Counted from the first letter of the stretch, positions 14,837 to 24,458 are shown. The stretch: DNA of 53,216 bases from Synergistaceae bacterium (GCA_018436785.1 JAHDKR010000117.1:1-53216), one strand, 5' to 3'. Notes: a model not told the origin generated them from the sequence alone. Translations and numbers: made by a program.

Positions 14837-16240
14837 ATGAATCCCGTATTCACCCTTGTGCTCGCAGGCGGATCGGGAACCAGGCTTTGGCCTCTCTCCC
14901 GGGAGGAGTTCCCCAAGCAGTTCCTGCGGATTGAAGAGGGGGGCAGTCTCTACCAGTGCACCCTGCGGCGGGCCTTTGCGGTCGGCGACCCCTCGCGGAC
15001 AAAAGTACTCTCGAGCGTCAGGTTCGGCGCGATGGCGCTCCTGCAAGCGCGTGAGCTTCTGGACGTTCCGCAGAACTTTGTCGTGGAGGAGCCCTGTCCG
15101 AAGAACACCGCTCCTGCCATCGCGCTCGGGCTGCTCGCCCTGATGGAGGAGTGCGGAGCGACCAGAGAGAGCGTTGTCTTCGTCTGTCCCAGCGACCATA
15201 TCATCCGCGAGCCGGGTGTTTTCGAGGAAGCCGTCCGTACCGCCTCCGCTGCGGCGCACAACGGGAACGTATGCGTCTTCGGCATTCCCCCGACCAGGCC
15301 CGACACAGGCTTCGGCTACGTCCGGGCGGGCGGGCCGTGCGGCGAATGGCGGAAGGTGGAGCGTTTCGTCGAGAAGCCCTCTTTGGAGAAGGCGGAGGAA
15401 TACCTCGAAGCGGGAGACTACTTCTGGAACGGCGGCATGTTCGTCTTCACCGTCGGAACGATGCTCGACGCGGTCGCCGAACACCTGCCGGAGGCGGCTC
15501 CCCTGATCGAAAAAGGGTACGACGCCTTTCTGGAGGCCTTCCCCACCCTGCCGTCAATCTCCATCGACTACGCGGTGCTGGAGCGGATATCGAACGTCGC
15601 CCTCGTTCCGCTGGAAGCCCCGTGGACCGACATCGGATCGTGGGACGCCCTCTACGAATTCTCGGACAAGGATGCCGAGGGCAACGTGAAAAAGGGGCGC
15701 GTCGTCGTCGAGGGGTGCGCCGACTCGCTCTTCCTCTCGACGAAACGGCTTGTCGCGGCCGTCGACGTCAGCGGCTTCCTGATCGTGGACTCGCCGGACG
15801 CGCTGCTGATAGCTCCCCGCGGCTCCTCGCAGAAGGTCCGCGCCATAGTGGACCGGCTGAAGGCGGAGAACGCCGTCGAGGTCGTCCGCTCGCCGGAAGG
15901 CGCCCGTCCGTGGGGAGGGTACGAGCTGCTGCACCAGGGGGAGCGCTTCGCGATCAAGAGGGTCACGGTCCTTCCCGGCAAACGTCTGAGCCTCCAGTAC
16001 CATCACCACCGCAGCGAGCATTGGGTGGTCGTCCGCGGCGCCGCGCTGGTGACGCTCGACGGGGAGGAACGCTACGTCAACGAAGGGGAGAGCGTCTTCA
16101 TTCCGAAGCACTGCGTGCACCGGCTGGAGAACCCCGGGAAGGTCATGCTGGAACTGGTGGAGGTGCGCGGAGGAGAGTACATTGAAGAGGACGATATCGT
16201 CCGCATCGAGGACGATTACGGAAGGACGACCGCGCGATGA
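14837..16240 (+). CDS. manC: mannose-1-phosphate guanylyltransferase / mannose-6-phosphate isomerase
   Basis: 467 residues, the usual bifunctional length. The N-terminal nucleotidyltransferase carries LAGGSGTRLWPLSR (residues 8-21) and FVEKP near 176; the C-terminal cupin isomerase domain carries PWGGYELL and QYHHHRSEHWVV. The cytoplasmic enzyme makes GDP-mannose from GTP and mannose-1-phosphate. Its stop overlaps the start of the BcsB-like gene (ATGA), so GDP-mannose supply is directly coupled to the polysaccharide export machinery downstream. This suggests that mannose is a building block of the polymer, or the precursor of another GDP-sugar. Confidence 0.95.
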   Translation: MNPVFTLVLAGGSGTRLWPLSREEFPKQFLRIEEGGSLYQCTLRRAFAVGDPSRTKVLSSVRFGAMALLQARELLDVPQNFVVEEPCPKNTAPAIALGLLALMEECGATRESVVFVCPSDHIIREPGVFEEAVRTASAAAHNGNVCVFGIPPTRPDTGFGYVRAGGPCGEWRKVERFVEKPSLEKAEEYLEAGDYFWNGGMFVFTVGTMLDAVAEHLPEAAPLIEKGYDAFLEAFPTLPSISIDYAVLERISNVALVPLEAPWTDIGSWDALYEFSDKDAEGNVKKGRVVVEGCADSLFLSTKRLVAAVDVSGFLIVDSPDALLIAPRGSSQKVRAIVDRLKAENAVEVVRSPEGARPWGGYELLHQGERFAIKRVTVLPGKRLSLQYHHHRSEHWVVVRGAALVTLDGEERYVNEGESVFIPKHCVHRLENPGKVMLELVEVRGGEYIEEDDIVRIEDDYGRTTAR

Positions 16241-18206
16241 AGCGGCGGAAACAGGATTTCCGGGAGGCGATACGATTGAGTGCGAAACGGTTCTTTCTGC
16301 TTGTAGCTGCGCTGCTGGTTGTTCTGGGAGGAGCGGCCGACGGAGAGGCGCGTCTTTCACGGACGCTTTTGGATCTGGGGTATGACAGGGAGGCGCGTCT
16401 GGACGGAGCGGACGCCGCATTCTCCGCGTTCTTTCCGATGCCCGCGATGAGCAGGATGTCCGGGAAGATGCTCTGGAAGATAGCCCCTTCAGCGGCGTTG
16501 CTTGGGAACGGTACGTTCTCCTTCTTTTTAAACGACAGACTGATTCTGACCAGAAGCGTCGAGGCGCTTCGCAAAGAGCCGCTGGTTCGTCTTCCGCTTC
16601 CCGCAGACCTTCCCCGCGACCGTTTTCTGCACGCGCGTATCGAGTCCAGGATAGGTATAACGGACGATGTGTGCCGGGATCTCTTTTCGGGGCAGCTCTT
16701 CTGGACAGTGCGGGAGGATTCGGGGTTCTCTCTCGACGACTTGAGGATACCGCACCGCTCCGTCTCCGACTTCTTCGAGACGCTCTACGGTTCGCTCAGT
16801 ATTCTGCTCCCGGCCAGTCCTTCAAGAGAAGAAGCCGAAGCGGCCGTCTGGCTTGCCGCGATGCTCAGGAAGGCCGTCCCGGGGCTTTCCGTTTCTTTGG
16901 ATACGAACGAGAATGGCCGCTCTGCATCCTCTTCGTTTATCATGATCGCCGGGGACGCCATTCAGCTTCCTTCCGGAATTCAGCCCCTTCCGGGTATATC
17001 GCTGCTCGGCGAGAGAGGACTCCTTGTTCTTGGCGACGGCAAGCCTGCTTCGCTCGCCGGCTTCGTGAAGACGATCGCTTCTTTCCCGCTCTTCGCGGCG
17101 ATCCCTTCCGGAAGTATTTTGCCCGAGACGAGCGCGGCTTCCGAAAAAAAGCTGTTTCAAATCTGCTGAACCTGGCGGAGGGAACGGGCGCCAACGCCGT
17201 CTCTCTTGAAATCCCCGTTTTCCCGGGGCTCCTCGCTTCGCCGCCGCAGGATCTCTCCTTCCAGCTCGAAGGGGCGTGTACGCTGCCGCGGGATCCTGCA
17301 CGCCCGGCGCGTCTTGACGTTTTCTGGAACGGCGTGTTCATCGAGAGCGAGTACCTGTCCGCAAACGGAAGATTCGAAAAACGCCTGCTCCTTCCGGTCG
17401 AAACGCCGCTGTTGACGGAGAACCGTCTTCGTCTCGACGTATCGTATCACCTCGATGAGGGAATGTGCCGCTACCGGGGCTCGGAAAATCGCGCGACGCT
17501 ATTTCCTTCCTCCTCCTTCCACGGCTACGGGAAGTACCCTCTGCACAATCTGTCGTGGAACTCCTTCGGTATTTTTGCGCTCCGCAAAGGGGTTCTGCTT
17601 CTGGAAGAACCGTTCTCCATCGAGAGTATTCGCAGCGCCGCGGATATGCTCCATTGGCTCGGCGGACGATACTCCCGCGACGTCTTCATTTTTCCGGAGC
17701 TTCGCACGACGTCGGAGCCTTCTTCCTATCTGAAGGACGCCGAATGGATTCTGGCGGCGACGTCAACAGCGGCTATCCCCCGGGATCTTCAGCAGCTTCT
17801 TCCGTTGAATGTCCATGAAGGGTTTTTGCTCGAGATTCAACGGGACGGCAAGACGACGTACTCGTTCAACAGAGAGGATGATGTCGCGGTCGCAGTGATA
17901 GGCAGCTCCTCGAAGCCCGTCCTTCTGCTCGCTTCCTCGTCGCCGAAGATGATGAGCGAAGCCGCTGCGTTCTTTGCGTCTCCGGGAAGCGCCGCGCGTC
18001 TCTCCGGCAATCTGATGGCCTTCCGTTCTCAGGAGGATGTGCGCGTTTTCGATACGCGAGCCCCGCATGTCGGGGTTAAACGGGGCGCAGTGCTCTCGTT
18101 CGCGGAGCGCATCTGGCTGCGGTACAGAGGCTTTTTCATCATCGGCTTGTGGATTCTGGCGACGGTGCTGTTTGCGACGCTCTTTTTGAAGAAGAGGAAG
18201 GTGTGA
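16237..18206 (+). CDS. BcsB-like periplasmic polysaccharide-synthase subunit, split by a -1 frameshift
   Basis: The N-terminal half (16237-17169, 310 residues, signal peptide at residues 10-38) and the C-terminal half (in frame -1, from about 17152 to 18206, ending in a membrane helix GFFIIGLWILATVLF and KKRK) read as one 656-residue BcsB-like protein. The halves join exactly at A AAA AAG (17145-17151): without slippage the ribosome stops at TGA 17167-17169; a -1 slip gives SEKKAVSNLL and continues. BcsB proteins sit in the periplasm, anchored by a C-terminal helix, and guide the nascent glucan from the synthase. Whether this is programmed, a disrupted gene or a base-call error in seven A cannot be told from sequence alone. 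Confidence 0.8.
17145..17151 (+). promoter_or_regulatory. candidate -1 frameshift site A AAA AAG
   Basis: In the upstream frame the codons are GAA AAA AAG, so the X XXY YYZ heptamer of E. coli dnaX is matched in phase. The zero-frame stop is 16 bases downstream. A weak TGGCG/CGCCA stem starts at 17173, further than the usual 5-12-base spacer, and no upstream Shine-Dalgarno-like stimulator was seen. Confidence 0.5.
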
Positions 18207-18208
18207 TC

Positions 18209-19039
18209 ATGAAAACGGCTGCACGGCGCGCGGTTCTGTCCGTGTGTGTTTTTTGTGTTGCGTGCTTCTCCTCCGCGTCTCCTCTTTTCGCCGCAGCCTG
18301 GGTTCAGCCGTACGGCGAGACGTTTTTCTCTTTTTCCATGTCGGATTACGAGAGCGGCTGGTATCGGGACGAGGAAGGCACGCGGCGGAAAAGCGGGGAC
18401 GGCGCCTACACGAAGCGCGAATGGAAGCTGTACATTGAACACGGCCTGACTGAGGAGACGACGCTTCTCTTCGCCCTTCCTTGGCAGAGGGCGGAGAAGC
18501 TGGCGCCTTCGAACTTTTCGGAGAGCGGCTTCCACGATCTGGAGATCGGAATGCGCCGGAGACTTTGGGCCCGGGGGTTCGAGACCGCTTCGTGGCAGGC
18601 GCTTGTCGGTATTCCGGCAGGGTATGACACGGAGAAATCCTTCCGCCTCGGCGAGGGGAACGCGTATCTGGATCTTCGCTATCTTTGGGGCAGATCCTAC
18701 GAGATGAGCGGCCGCTACGGCTATATCAGCCTTGAAGGCGGAATCCGGCACTTTCTCGAAGGCGTCGAGGTTGACCAGTTCCGTATGGACGGCACATGGT
18801 TCCACCCGTTCTCCAAGAAATGGGGCCTACATTCGACGTTCAGCGTCATCGAGGGGTTTTCCATCAGCAGTGCTCCGGGGCGGAACGGATTCTCGCTCTG
18901 GAAGGCCGGGGCGGGCGTTGTCTATTCCCCCACCGACCAGACCGACATAATGGTGCGGAATATCTGGGATTTCGCGGGAAAGAACACCGGAGACGGCTCG
19001 AACCTCGAGCTTGTCTTCAGTACGCGTATCGGGAGATAG
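18209..19039 (+). CDS. predicted outer-membrane beta-barrel protein of the polysaccharide operon
   Basis: 276 residues from an ATG 3 bases after the preceding stop, with GAGGAAGGTG upstream. Residues 1-27 are a signal peptide ending in SPLFAAA. The rest is a series of short amphipathic, Tyr/Trp/Phe-rich strands separated by charged turns (for example KLYIEHGLTEETTLLFALPW, YLDLRYLWGR), as in 12-14-strand barrels. By position it could be the outer-membrane exit for the polymer or an anchor for it. It lacks the TPR domain of BcsC. The family was not recognised. Confidence 0.7.
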   Translation: MKTAARRAVLSVCVFCVACFSSASPLFAAAWVQPYGETFFSFSMSDYESGWYRDEEGTRRKSGDGAYTKREWKLYIEHGLTEETTLLFALPWQRAEKLAPSNFSESGFHDLEIGMRRRLWARGFETASWQALVGIPAGYDTEKSFRLGEGNAYLDLRYLWGRSYEMSGRYGYISLEGGIRHFLEGVEVDQFRMDGTWFHPFSKKWGLHSTFSVIEGFSISSAPGRNGFSLWKAGAGVVYSPTDQTDIMVRNIWDFAGKNTGDGSNLELVFSTRIGR

Positions 19040-19045
19040 CACGTC

Positions 19046-20875
19046 GTGCGCTTGGGTGAAATTTTACTTCAGGAAGAGATCGTCGATGTGGAGACTTTGG
19101 AACGCGCGCTCTCGATACAGCAAAAGAGCGGCGCGCAGATAGGAGATGTGCTGATCGCCCTCGGCAAGATCAACCCTCTTCAGTTGGCGAAGGCGCTTTC
19201 GCTGCAGTTCGACCTCCCCTACCGGAACGCCGTGGACTATCCGGCCAACCCCGAAACGCTCAAAGAGGTTGTCCTTGTAGTGGGGGAGCAATTCCTTCGG
19301 ACGAACGCCATTCTGCCTTTGGGAAGAAAAGGGAATGCTCTTGGCGTCGTAACCTCGCGTCCCAACGCGAAGGAGCCTCTTGAGGCGCTCGCGAAGGCTA
19401 TGAACGCCGAGCTCTTTCTCTTCGTCTGCAGCGAGCGGGAAATACAGACGGCGCTGACGAACCAGTTCCGTGACTCGTACACAGAGGAGAGCACTATGGG
19501 GCTCTTCTTCCGGAATCCGGACGAATCCGCCATGGAGACCTTCACTACGCTCCAGCTTATTTTGCTGTACTCCCTGGTTACGCTCTTCCTTTTCGGCATG
19601 CTTTTCCGCGGGCGCGAGACATTGCTCGTGCTCTTTTTCCTCATCAACGTCTTCTACATCTTTTCGCTGGGGTTCAAGCTGCTCGCCTCCATTTTGGGCG
19701 CGCGAACGGAGATACTGGAACAGGTGAGCGACGAAGAGGCCGCCGCGCTCGATCCGAAGACGCTGCCGGTCTATACGATTCTGCTTCCGATGTATAAAGA
19801 ACCCGAAGTGGTCAAACATCTGATCGCCGGAATCATGGAGATGGACTACCCTCTGGAGAAGCTCGACGTGAAGATTCTTCTCGAAGAGGAGGATACGGTC
19901 ACCTACGACGCTGTCCGCGCTCTGCGTCCGCCTGCGAATTTCGAAATCGTCCGCGTGCCCTACTCCGTTCCCAAGACGAAACCGAAGGCCTGCAACTACG
20001 GCCTGCTCTTCGCGCGCGGCGAGTATCTCACCATCTACGACGCCGAAGACGTTCCCGAGAAGGACCAGCTCCGGAAGGTCGTCGCGGCTTTTCGCAAGGG
20101 GCCGGAGAATATGATCTGCGTGCAGGCGGCGCTGAACTACTTCAACTCCGACCAGAATCTGCTGACGAGGATGTTCACGCTGGAGTACTCCTACTGGTTC
20201 GACTATATGCTGCCCGGAATCGAGGCGCTGGGGATGCCCATCCCGCTCGGCGGCACGTCGAATCACTTCCGGACGGAGATGCTCCGCCTGCTTGGAGGGT
20301 GGGACCCCTTTAACGTGACGGAGGACGCCGATCTTGGAATACGGGCGAGCGCCCACAGAATGTGGGTCTCCACCATCAATTCGACCACCTTCGAAGAAGC
20401 GAACAGCCATACCGGCAACTGGATCCGGCAGCGTTCCCGGTGGATCAAGGGGTACATGCAGACGTATCTGGTGCACATGCGCAACCCGCTCCGTCTGTTC
20501 CGGACGATCGGTCTCATGCCATTTCTGGGCGTTCAGCTCCTGATCGGAGGAACCTTCATGACGTTCCTCATCAATCCGATCCTCTGGCTGCTTTTTATTT
20601 TCTGGATAGCCTTCCGTCCCCTGTGGATGGAGTCGGTCTTCCCGCTCTGGATTTTGACCCTCTCCACGCTGAACCTGATCGTCGGCAACGCCATGGGGAT
20701 TTATCTGAACATGCTCGCGGTCTTCCGCCGCAGACTCTTCCATCTGACATTCTACTCGCTCATGAATCCGTTCTACTGGATTTTGCACTCGATTGCCGCG
20801 TACAAGGCGCTCTGGCAGCTTTTTACAAAACCGTTCTTCTGGGAGAAGACAGTCCATGGACTCGCGAAGAAGTAG
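19046..20875 (+). CDS. MshEN domain-family 2 glycosyltransferase fusion (BcsA/NfrB-like synthase)
   Basis: 609 residues from a GTG start. Residues 2-60 repeat the MshEN pattern twice (RLGEILLQEE.. with ALSIQ, then QIGDVLIALGKI.. with ALSLQ), the c-di-GMP-binding module of type II secretion ATPases, MshE and NfrB. Two membrane segments follow near 170-225, then a GT2 domain (about 245-470) with DAED near 332, TEDADLG near 426 and QRSRW near 463, then four or so membrane segments. It should polymerise a sugar nucleotide and extrude the chain. It has no PilZ domain, so c-di-GMP control would act through the N-terminal module. GDP-mannose is a candidate donor because of the coupled manC gene. Confidence 0.9.
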   Translation: MRLGEILLQEEIVDVETLERALSIQQKSGAQIGDVLIALGKINPLQLAKALSLQFDLPYRNAVDYPANPETLKEVVLVVGEQFLRTNAILPLGRKGNALGVVTSRPNAKEPLEALAKAMNAELFLFVCSEREIQTALTNQFRDSYTEESTMGLFFRNPDESAMETFTTLQLILLYSLVTLFLFGMLFRGRETLLVLFFLINVFYIFSLGFKLLASILGARTEILEQVSDEEAAALDPKTLPVYTILLPMYKEPEVVKHLIAGIMEMDYPLEKLDVKILLEEEDTVTYDAVRALRPPANFEIVRVPYSVPKTKPKACNYGLLFARGEYLTIYDAEDVPEKDQLRKVVAAFRKGPENMICVQAALNYFNSDQNLLTRMFTLEYSYWFDYMLPGIEALGMPIPLGGTSNHFRTEMLRLLGGWDPFNVTEDADLGIRASAHRMWVSTINSTTFEEANSHTGNWIRQRSRWIKGYMQTYLVHMRNPLRLFRTIGLMPFLGVQLLIGGTFMTFLINPILWLLFIFWIAFRPLWMESVFPLWILTLSTLNLIVGNAMGIYLNMLAVFRRRLFHLTFYSLMNPFYWILHSIAAYKALWQLFTKPFFWEKTVHGLAKK

Positions 20876-22178
20876 ACGGATTTTTCTATTCTGCGCCGCG
20901 CTTCTCTCCTTCGCGCTGCTCTTTCTCGTTGCGCGGGGTGTCTTCGTGCGTTTCTTCCTGCCTGAAGCCGCCTCAGTCTCCGTCACGGTGCTGGAAGCGT
21001 CCCGATTTGAACCGGTCGAGATTTTGCTGGCGCAGCCGACTCTTGTAGCGCTGATCGCATGGCTCTCGCCGTTCCGCTCGTTCGGGGCTCTTTGGCCCTC
21101 CGTATGCGCGGGGGCTGGCCTCCTGCTCGCAATCGCCCTCCTTTATCCTCTGCGCGCGTCTTCGCACCCTTTCTTTGCTTTGCTCTTCTTCGTTCCGGCG
21201 GTTCTTTCGGCGCCGTTCCTCTTCATGCTGACGGCGGATCCCGCGTCTGCGATTGCGGTCGCCTGTCTCTCGGTAGCCGTCGCCGATATGCTCTCTCACT
21301 TGCGTACGGGGCGCACGTTTCCGCTCTTCAGCGCCGGGCTGGCGCTCGGTCTCGTTCCCTTCGCCGCTTCATGGGGGCTGTATGCCGTCCTGGGAGCCGT
21401 GATTGTGAACCGGCTCCTGATCGAAGCGGAAGAGCACGGTTTTTTCGCCGAGTACATCGTTCTGTTCACGCCCTTCCTGCTTATCGGCGGAGGGTGGTGG
21501 TTCCTCCACTGGGTCTACCGGACCGGGGGCAGTCTCTTTATGCCGCTCTCTCTGCCTCTTCCGGAGGCGTCGCTCTTCCCTCTCACCTCCTTCGTGCTGC
21601 TGATCGGGGCAGCCGTGACGCTCTGCGCGATACGCTGCGGAAAGGACCGGGAGGATTGCGCGATCACTTTCCGGTTCTTCCTGCTCTGTTTTACGTATCT
21701 CGGGATTGTCTGGCTTCTTCTTCCCGCCGCGGAGACGCGGCTCCGGCTGACGTTACTCTCCGCCGGCATCCTGCTTATTTTTCTTGCCGCTTCCCTGCTG
21801 CCGTTTCGCCGCCGCATGGCGCCGTTCATCATGCTGCTGCTTCTCTGCGTCGTCACGTGGCGGGAGCTGCCTGCGTATTCGCAGAATCTGGGGCGATGGA
21901 GCGACGCCCTTCGAGGAGAGGGGGCGATCTCCGGCCTGTACCCTTCGGAGGAGAGCATCGGCCGATATCTGCATGATCGGCTCTCCGGTATCGAGGTCGG
22001 TCTGGACGGACGCGCTCCGGTGGTGGAGTTTTTCGCCGGGGGGAGGGTACGCTTTGTCCCGCCGTATGAGCAGCCTCTTCCTGAAGTTGTTCTGCGGCCC
22101 TCCTTTACACCGCTATCCGGCGGTGACAACGTGCTGCTGCGGGGCGAACGATGGACTCTTCTGCAAAGGGCGCGCTGA
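20856..22178 (+). CDS. polytopic membrane protein of the polysaccharide operon
   Basis: 440 residues from ATG 20856, overlapping the synthase gene by 20 bases, with GGGAGAAG upstream. At least nine hydrophobic helices cover residues 10-345; a C-terminal soluble domain of about 95 residues (from LPAYSQNLGRW) would face the periplasm. The layout recalls membrane glycosyltransferases or acyltransferases of polysaccharide loci, but I see no catalytic signature. Its overlap with the synthase gene argues for a role in polymer assembly or modification. Confidence 0.75.
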   Translation: MDSRRSRRIFLFCAALLSFALLFLVARGVFVRFFLPEAASVSVTVLEASRFEPVEILLAQPTLVALIAWLSPFRSFGALWPSVCAGAGLLLAIALLYPLRASSHPFFALLFFVPAVLSAPFLFMLTADPASAIAVACLSVAVADMLSHLRTGRTFPLFSAGLALGLVPFAASWGLYAVLGAVIVNRLLIEAEEHGFFAEYIVLFTPFLLIGGGWWFLHWVYRTGGSLFMPLSLPLPEASLFPLTSFVLLIGAAVTLCAIRCGKDREDCAITFRFFLLCFTYLGIVWLLLPAAETRLRLTLLSAGILLIFLAASLLPFRRRMAPFIMLLLLCVVTWRELPAYSQNLGRWSDALRGEGAISGLYPSEESIGRYLHDRLSGIEVGLDGRAPVVEFFAGGRVRFVPPYEQPLPEVVLRPSFTPLSGGDNVLLRGERWTLLQRAR

Positions 22179-22258
22179 ATGTGTTCGCAGGTGTTTTCCC
22201 TCTCCGGCGGTGCGGTTTCAACCTTGAGCCGCCCTTAGAGCAGGGGAGGGGGGCCGCT

Positions 22259-23362
22259 GTGGCGTTTCCTTTATGGAGAAGAGCGCGCTGCTGTTTCGTT
22301 CTCTTGCTGCTATTGTGCACGATTTTCTCCGGAACTGCCGGAGCTGCTCTTCTGCGCGATCTGGAATCGGCGGTGCGGCTTCGGAGCGGCTCCGGAATCC
22401 CTGTAAGGCAAAGCGGCGATGGGTATGCTGTGGACGCCGCGCTCTTTCTTCTCTATGCGGTCGAATCAGGAAACCGCGCGCTCTTCGACGAGCTGCTTCC
22501 ACCCTTTCGCCGGGCTTTCATCGTTCCGTTCGAGGCGGGAGCGCATACGAGCGGCACGGTCGGATGGAAGAGAAGAGGGAAGGAGCCTCCCGACGCCTCG
22601 GGAACGACCGAGACGATGCTCGCGGCCAAGGCGCTCTGGCGCGCCGGCGTTTTGTGGAAGAATGAATCGTTTCTCGAAGAGAGCCTTTCGCTGATACGCG
22701 GCTATCTTGCCCACGAGTCCGGCAAGGAGAAGAGCTGGCAGATCCGAAACTACTACAACTACGGTACGCGAGCCTTCGCCGTGAACAGCTACGCTCTCGG
22801 ATATTTCCCCGACTTTTTGTTCGAAGTGGCGAGGAGCGGGTTGCTTCCGGAAGCGTCGAAGGCCGCGGAGCGTTCTCTTCGCTTTCTCCGGAACGCCGCG
22901 CTGCCGAACGGCCTTTTTTCCAGCTCTTTCGACCCTGAGTTACGCACGCTTTTTCCCGAGGCCGAGTTTTCATATCACTTTTCTCCCGACTTCCGCATCA
23001 AACCGGGGGATTCCGCGTTCATCGCGTTGGAGATGGCGGAGAGCGATCCGGGTATTTCCCGCAGAACGCTCGCGCTGTTGAAGGTTTTTTGGCCCTCTCT
23101 TCCCGATACCGTCTACGGCTTTCTTTCTCTTGAACTCTCAAGGGCGGAGAGACGGCCGGAGATTTCCACCGGACACCTGGCGGGGGTCTACCGTCTTGCG
23201 CTTCGCTTCGACGAAGCGTTCGCGCGCGAGATACTGCCGGTGCTGAACGAACGCGCGCTTTCTCTGCTCTCCGGGAACGAAGAAGAAGCGTGGACCTGGG
23301 ACGCGGTGAACATGCTGCTGGCGCTTCTTGACGGGGAACGTCCCGGGGAACTGGCTCGGTAA
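22259..23362 (+). CDS. secreted helical-toroid glycosidase-like protein
   Basis: 367 residues from a GTG with GGGGAGG upstream; an in-frame ATG at 22151 would add 36 residues ahead of the signal peptide and overlap the previous gene. The hydrophobic run CCFVLLLLLC is the signal core. The mature part is a chain of paired helices with small-residue turns (GYAVDAALFLLYAVE, GTTETMLAAKALWRAG, GDSAFIALEMAE), as in the alpha/alpha barrels of GH8 and related enzymes. Cellulose operons carry such a hydrolase (BcsZ) to trim polymer, so the position supports that role. No catalytic residues could be assigned. Confidence 0.65.
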   Translation: MAFPLWRRARCCFVLLLLLCTIFSGTAGAALLRDLESAVRLRSGSGIPVRQSGDGYAVDAALFLLYAVESGNRALFDELLPPFRRAFIVPFEAGAHTSGTVGWKRRGKEPPDASGTTETMLAAKALWRAGVLWKNESFLEESLSLIRGYLAHESGKEKSWQIRNYYNYGTRAFAVNSYALGYFPDFLFEVARSGLLPEASKAAERSLRFLRNAALPNGLFSSSFDPELRTLFPEAEFSYHFSPDFRIKPGDSAFIALEMAESDPGISRRTLALLKVFWPSLPDTVYGFLSLELSRAERRPEISTGHLAGVYRLALRFDEAFAREILPVLNERALSLLSGNEEEAWTWDAVNMLLALLDGERPGELAR

Positions 23363-23404
23363 GCGGGAGCCCCCCAACGTATTGAACGCGATGCGAGCGA
23401 AAAG

Positions 23405-23451
23405 AACGCGCCGACTCCCCGGTTTCGGAGAGCGGCGCGTTTGTTGTTTTT
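23405..23451 (+). terminator. intrinsic terminator of the polysaccharide operon
   Basis: AACGCGCCG (23405-23413) pairs with CGGCGCGTT (23433-23441); CTCC/GGAG extend the stem inside, and TTGTTGTTTTT follows. It lies between convergent operons. Confidence 0.88.
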
Positions 23452-23465
23452 GGGACGAATCAGGG

Positions 23466-24458
23466 TTACTTCTTGAACGCGGCGGAGAGTTCCTGCACTT
23501 CCTTGATCAGGTCCTCGCCGATATCTTTTCCAAACTGTTCGTAGATAGGCTGGCAGGCTTTCTGGAACGCGGCCTTCTGTTCCGGGGTGAGGATGACGAC
23601 GTCCATCTTCTCCTTCAGCTTTTCCAGGTATTCGGCGTTCATCTTCCGGTTGAGCGCCCTGTTGTGTACCTTCGACTGGTCTGCGGCGTCCTGGACGACG
23701 GCTTTCAGGTCGTCGGGGAGCTTATCCCAGAATTTCTTCGAGATCAGCAGGACGAAGGGGGAGTAGACGTGCCCCGTGTCCGTGGCGTACTTCTGCACTT
23801 CGAAGAAGTTCTGCAGGAAGATGGTGCCCCAGGGATTCTCCTGTCCGTCGACAACCTTCTGCTGCATGGCGGAGAAGAGTTCGCCGAAGGCCATCGGCGT
23901 CGGGTTGGCGCCCATCGTGCGGAAGGCGGCAAGGTGGATGGGGTTCTCCATGGTGCGGATCTTCATCCCCTTGAGATCCTCGGGCGACTGGACGGGGCGG
24001 GAGCTGTTCGTGAGCATGCGGAAGCCGTTCTCCCAGTAGGCCAGGCCGACGAGCCCCTGGTCGGGGAGCATGTCGAGCAGCTTTTTCCCCACCGGGCCGT
24101 CGAGGATGTAATCCGCGACCTCTTCATTGGCGAAAATGAAGGGGAGGTCGTAGATCTTGAACGCGTTGATGAAGGCCGTCATCGGAGCGGTGGAGGGGCA
24201 GGTCATCTCCTGCGTCCCCATCTTGAGCGCTTCCATCATGTTGCGGTCGTCGCCGAGCTGGCTGGAGTGGAAGAGGACGACCTCGATCTTTCCGTCCGAG
24301 TTCTTCTCGACAACCTCTTTGAAATACTGAAGCGACTGGAACTGGGCGGACTTGTCGTTCAGTCCGATGCCCGCGTTGATCGTGAACTGCGCCCCGAAGG
24401 CCGCCGAGGCGAAGAGTGCGACAAGAAGCATGGCAACGCAACCGGTTCTCATTTTCAT
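23466..24458 (-). CDS. dctP: TRAP transporter solute-binding protein, DctP family
   Basis: 330 residues with a signal peptide (cleavage near AAFGA before QFTINAG). The DctP fold markers are present: FHSSQLGDDRNMMEALKMG, YDLPFIFAN, the PIHLAAFRTMGANPTPMAFGELF loop region holding the carboxylate-binding arginine, and VVDGQENPWGTI. It binds an organic acid in the periplasm and delivers it to DctQM. The start at 24458 has GGGAGAG 6 bases upstream; a Met 6 codons earlier overlaps that site. It is the last gene of the larA-dctQ-dctM-dctP operon, 105 bases after dctM. The ligand is unknown, presumably the LarA substrate. Confidence 0.95.
   Translation of the reverse strand: MKMRTGCVAMLLVALFASAAFGAQFTINAGIGLNDKSAQFQSLQYFKEVVEKNSDGKIEVVLFHSSQLGDDRNMMEALKMGTQEMTCPSTAPMTAFINAFKIYDLPFIFANEEVADYILDGPVGKKLLDMLPDQGLVGLAYWENGFRMLTNSSRPVQSPEDLKGMKIRTMENPIHLAAFRTMGANPTPMAFGELFSAMQQKVVDGQENPWGTIFLQNFFEVQKYATDTGHVYSPFVLLISKKFWDKLPDDLKAVVQDAADQSKVHNRALNRKMNAEYLEKLKEKMDVVILTPEQKAAFQKACQPIYEQFGKDIGEDLIKEVQELSAAFKK

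Noticed and set aside
16671..17150. The upstream part of the second BcsB frame as a separate protein start
   Set aside because: Before 17152 that frame gives Arg/Ser-rich sequence without similarity to BcsB; the real sequence there is in the other frame.
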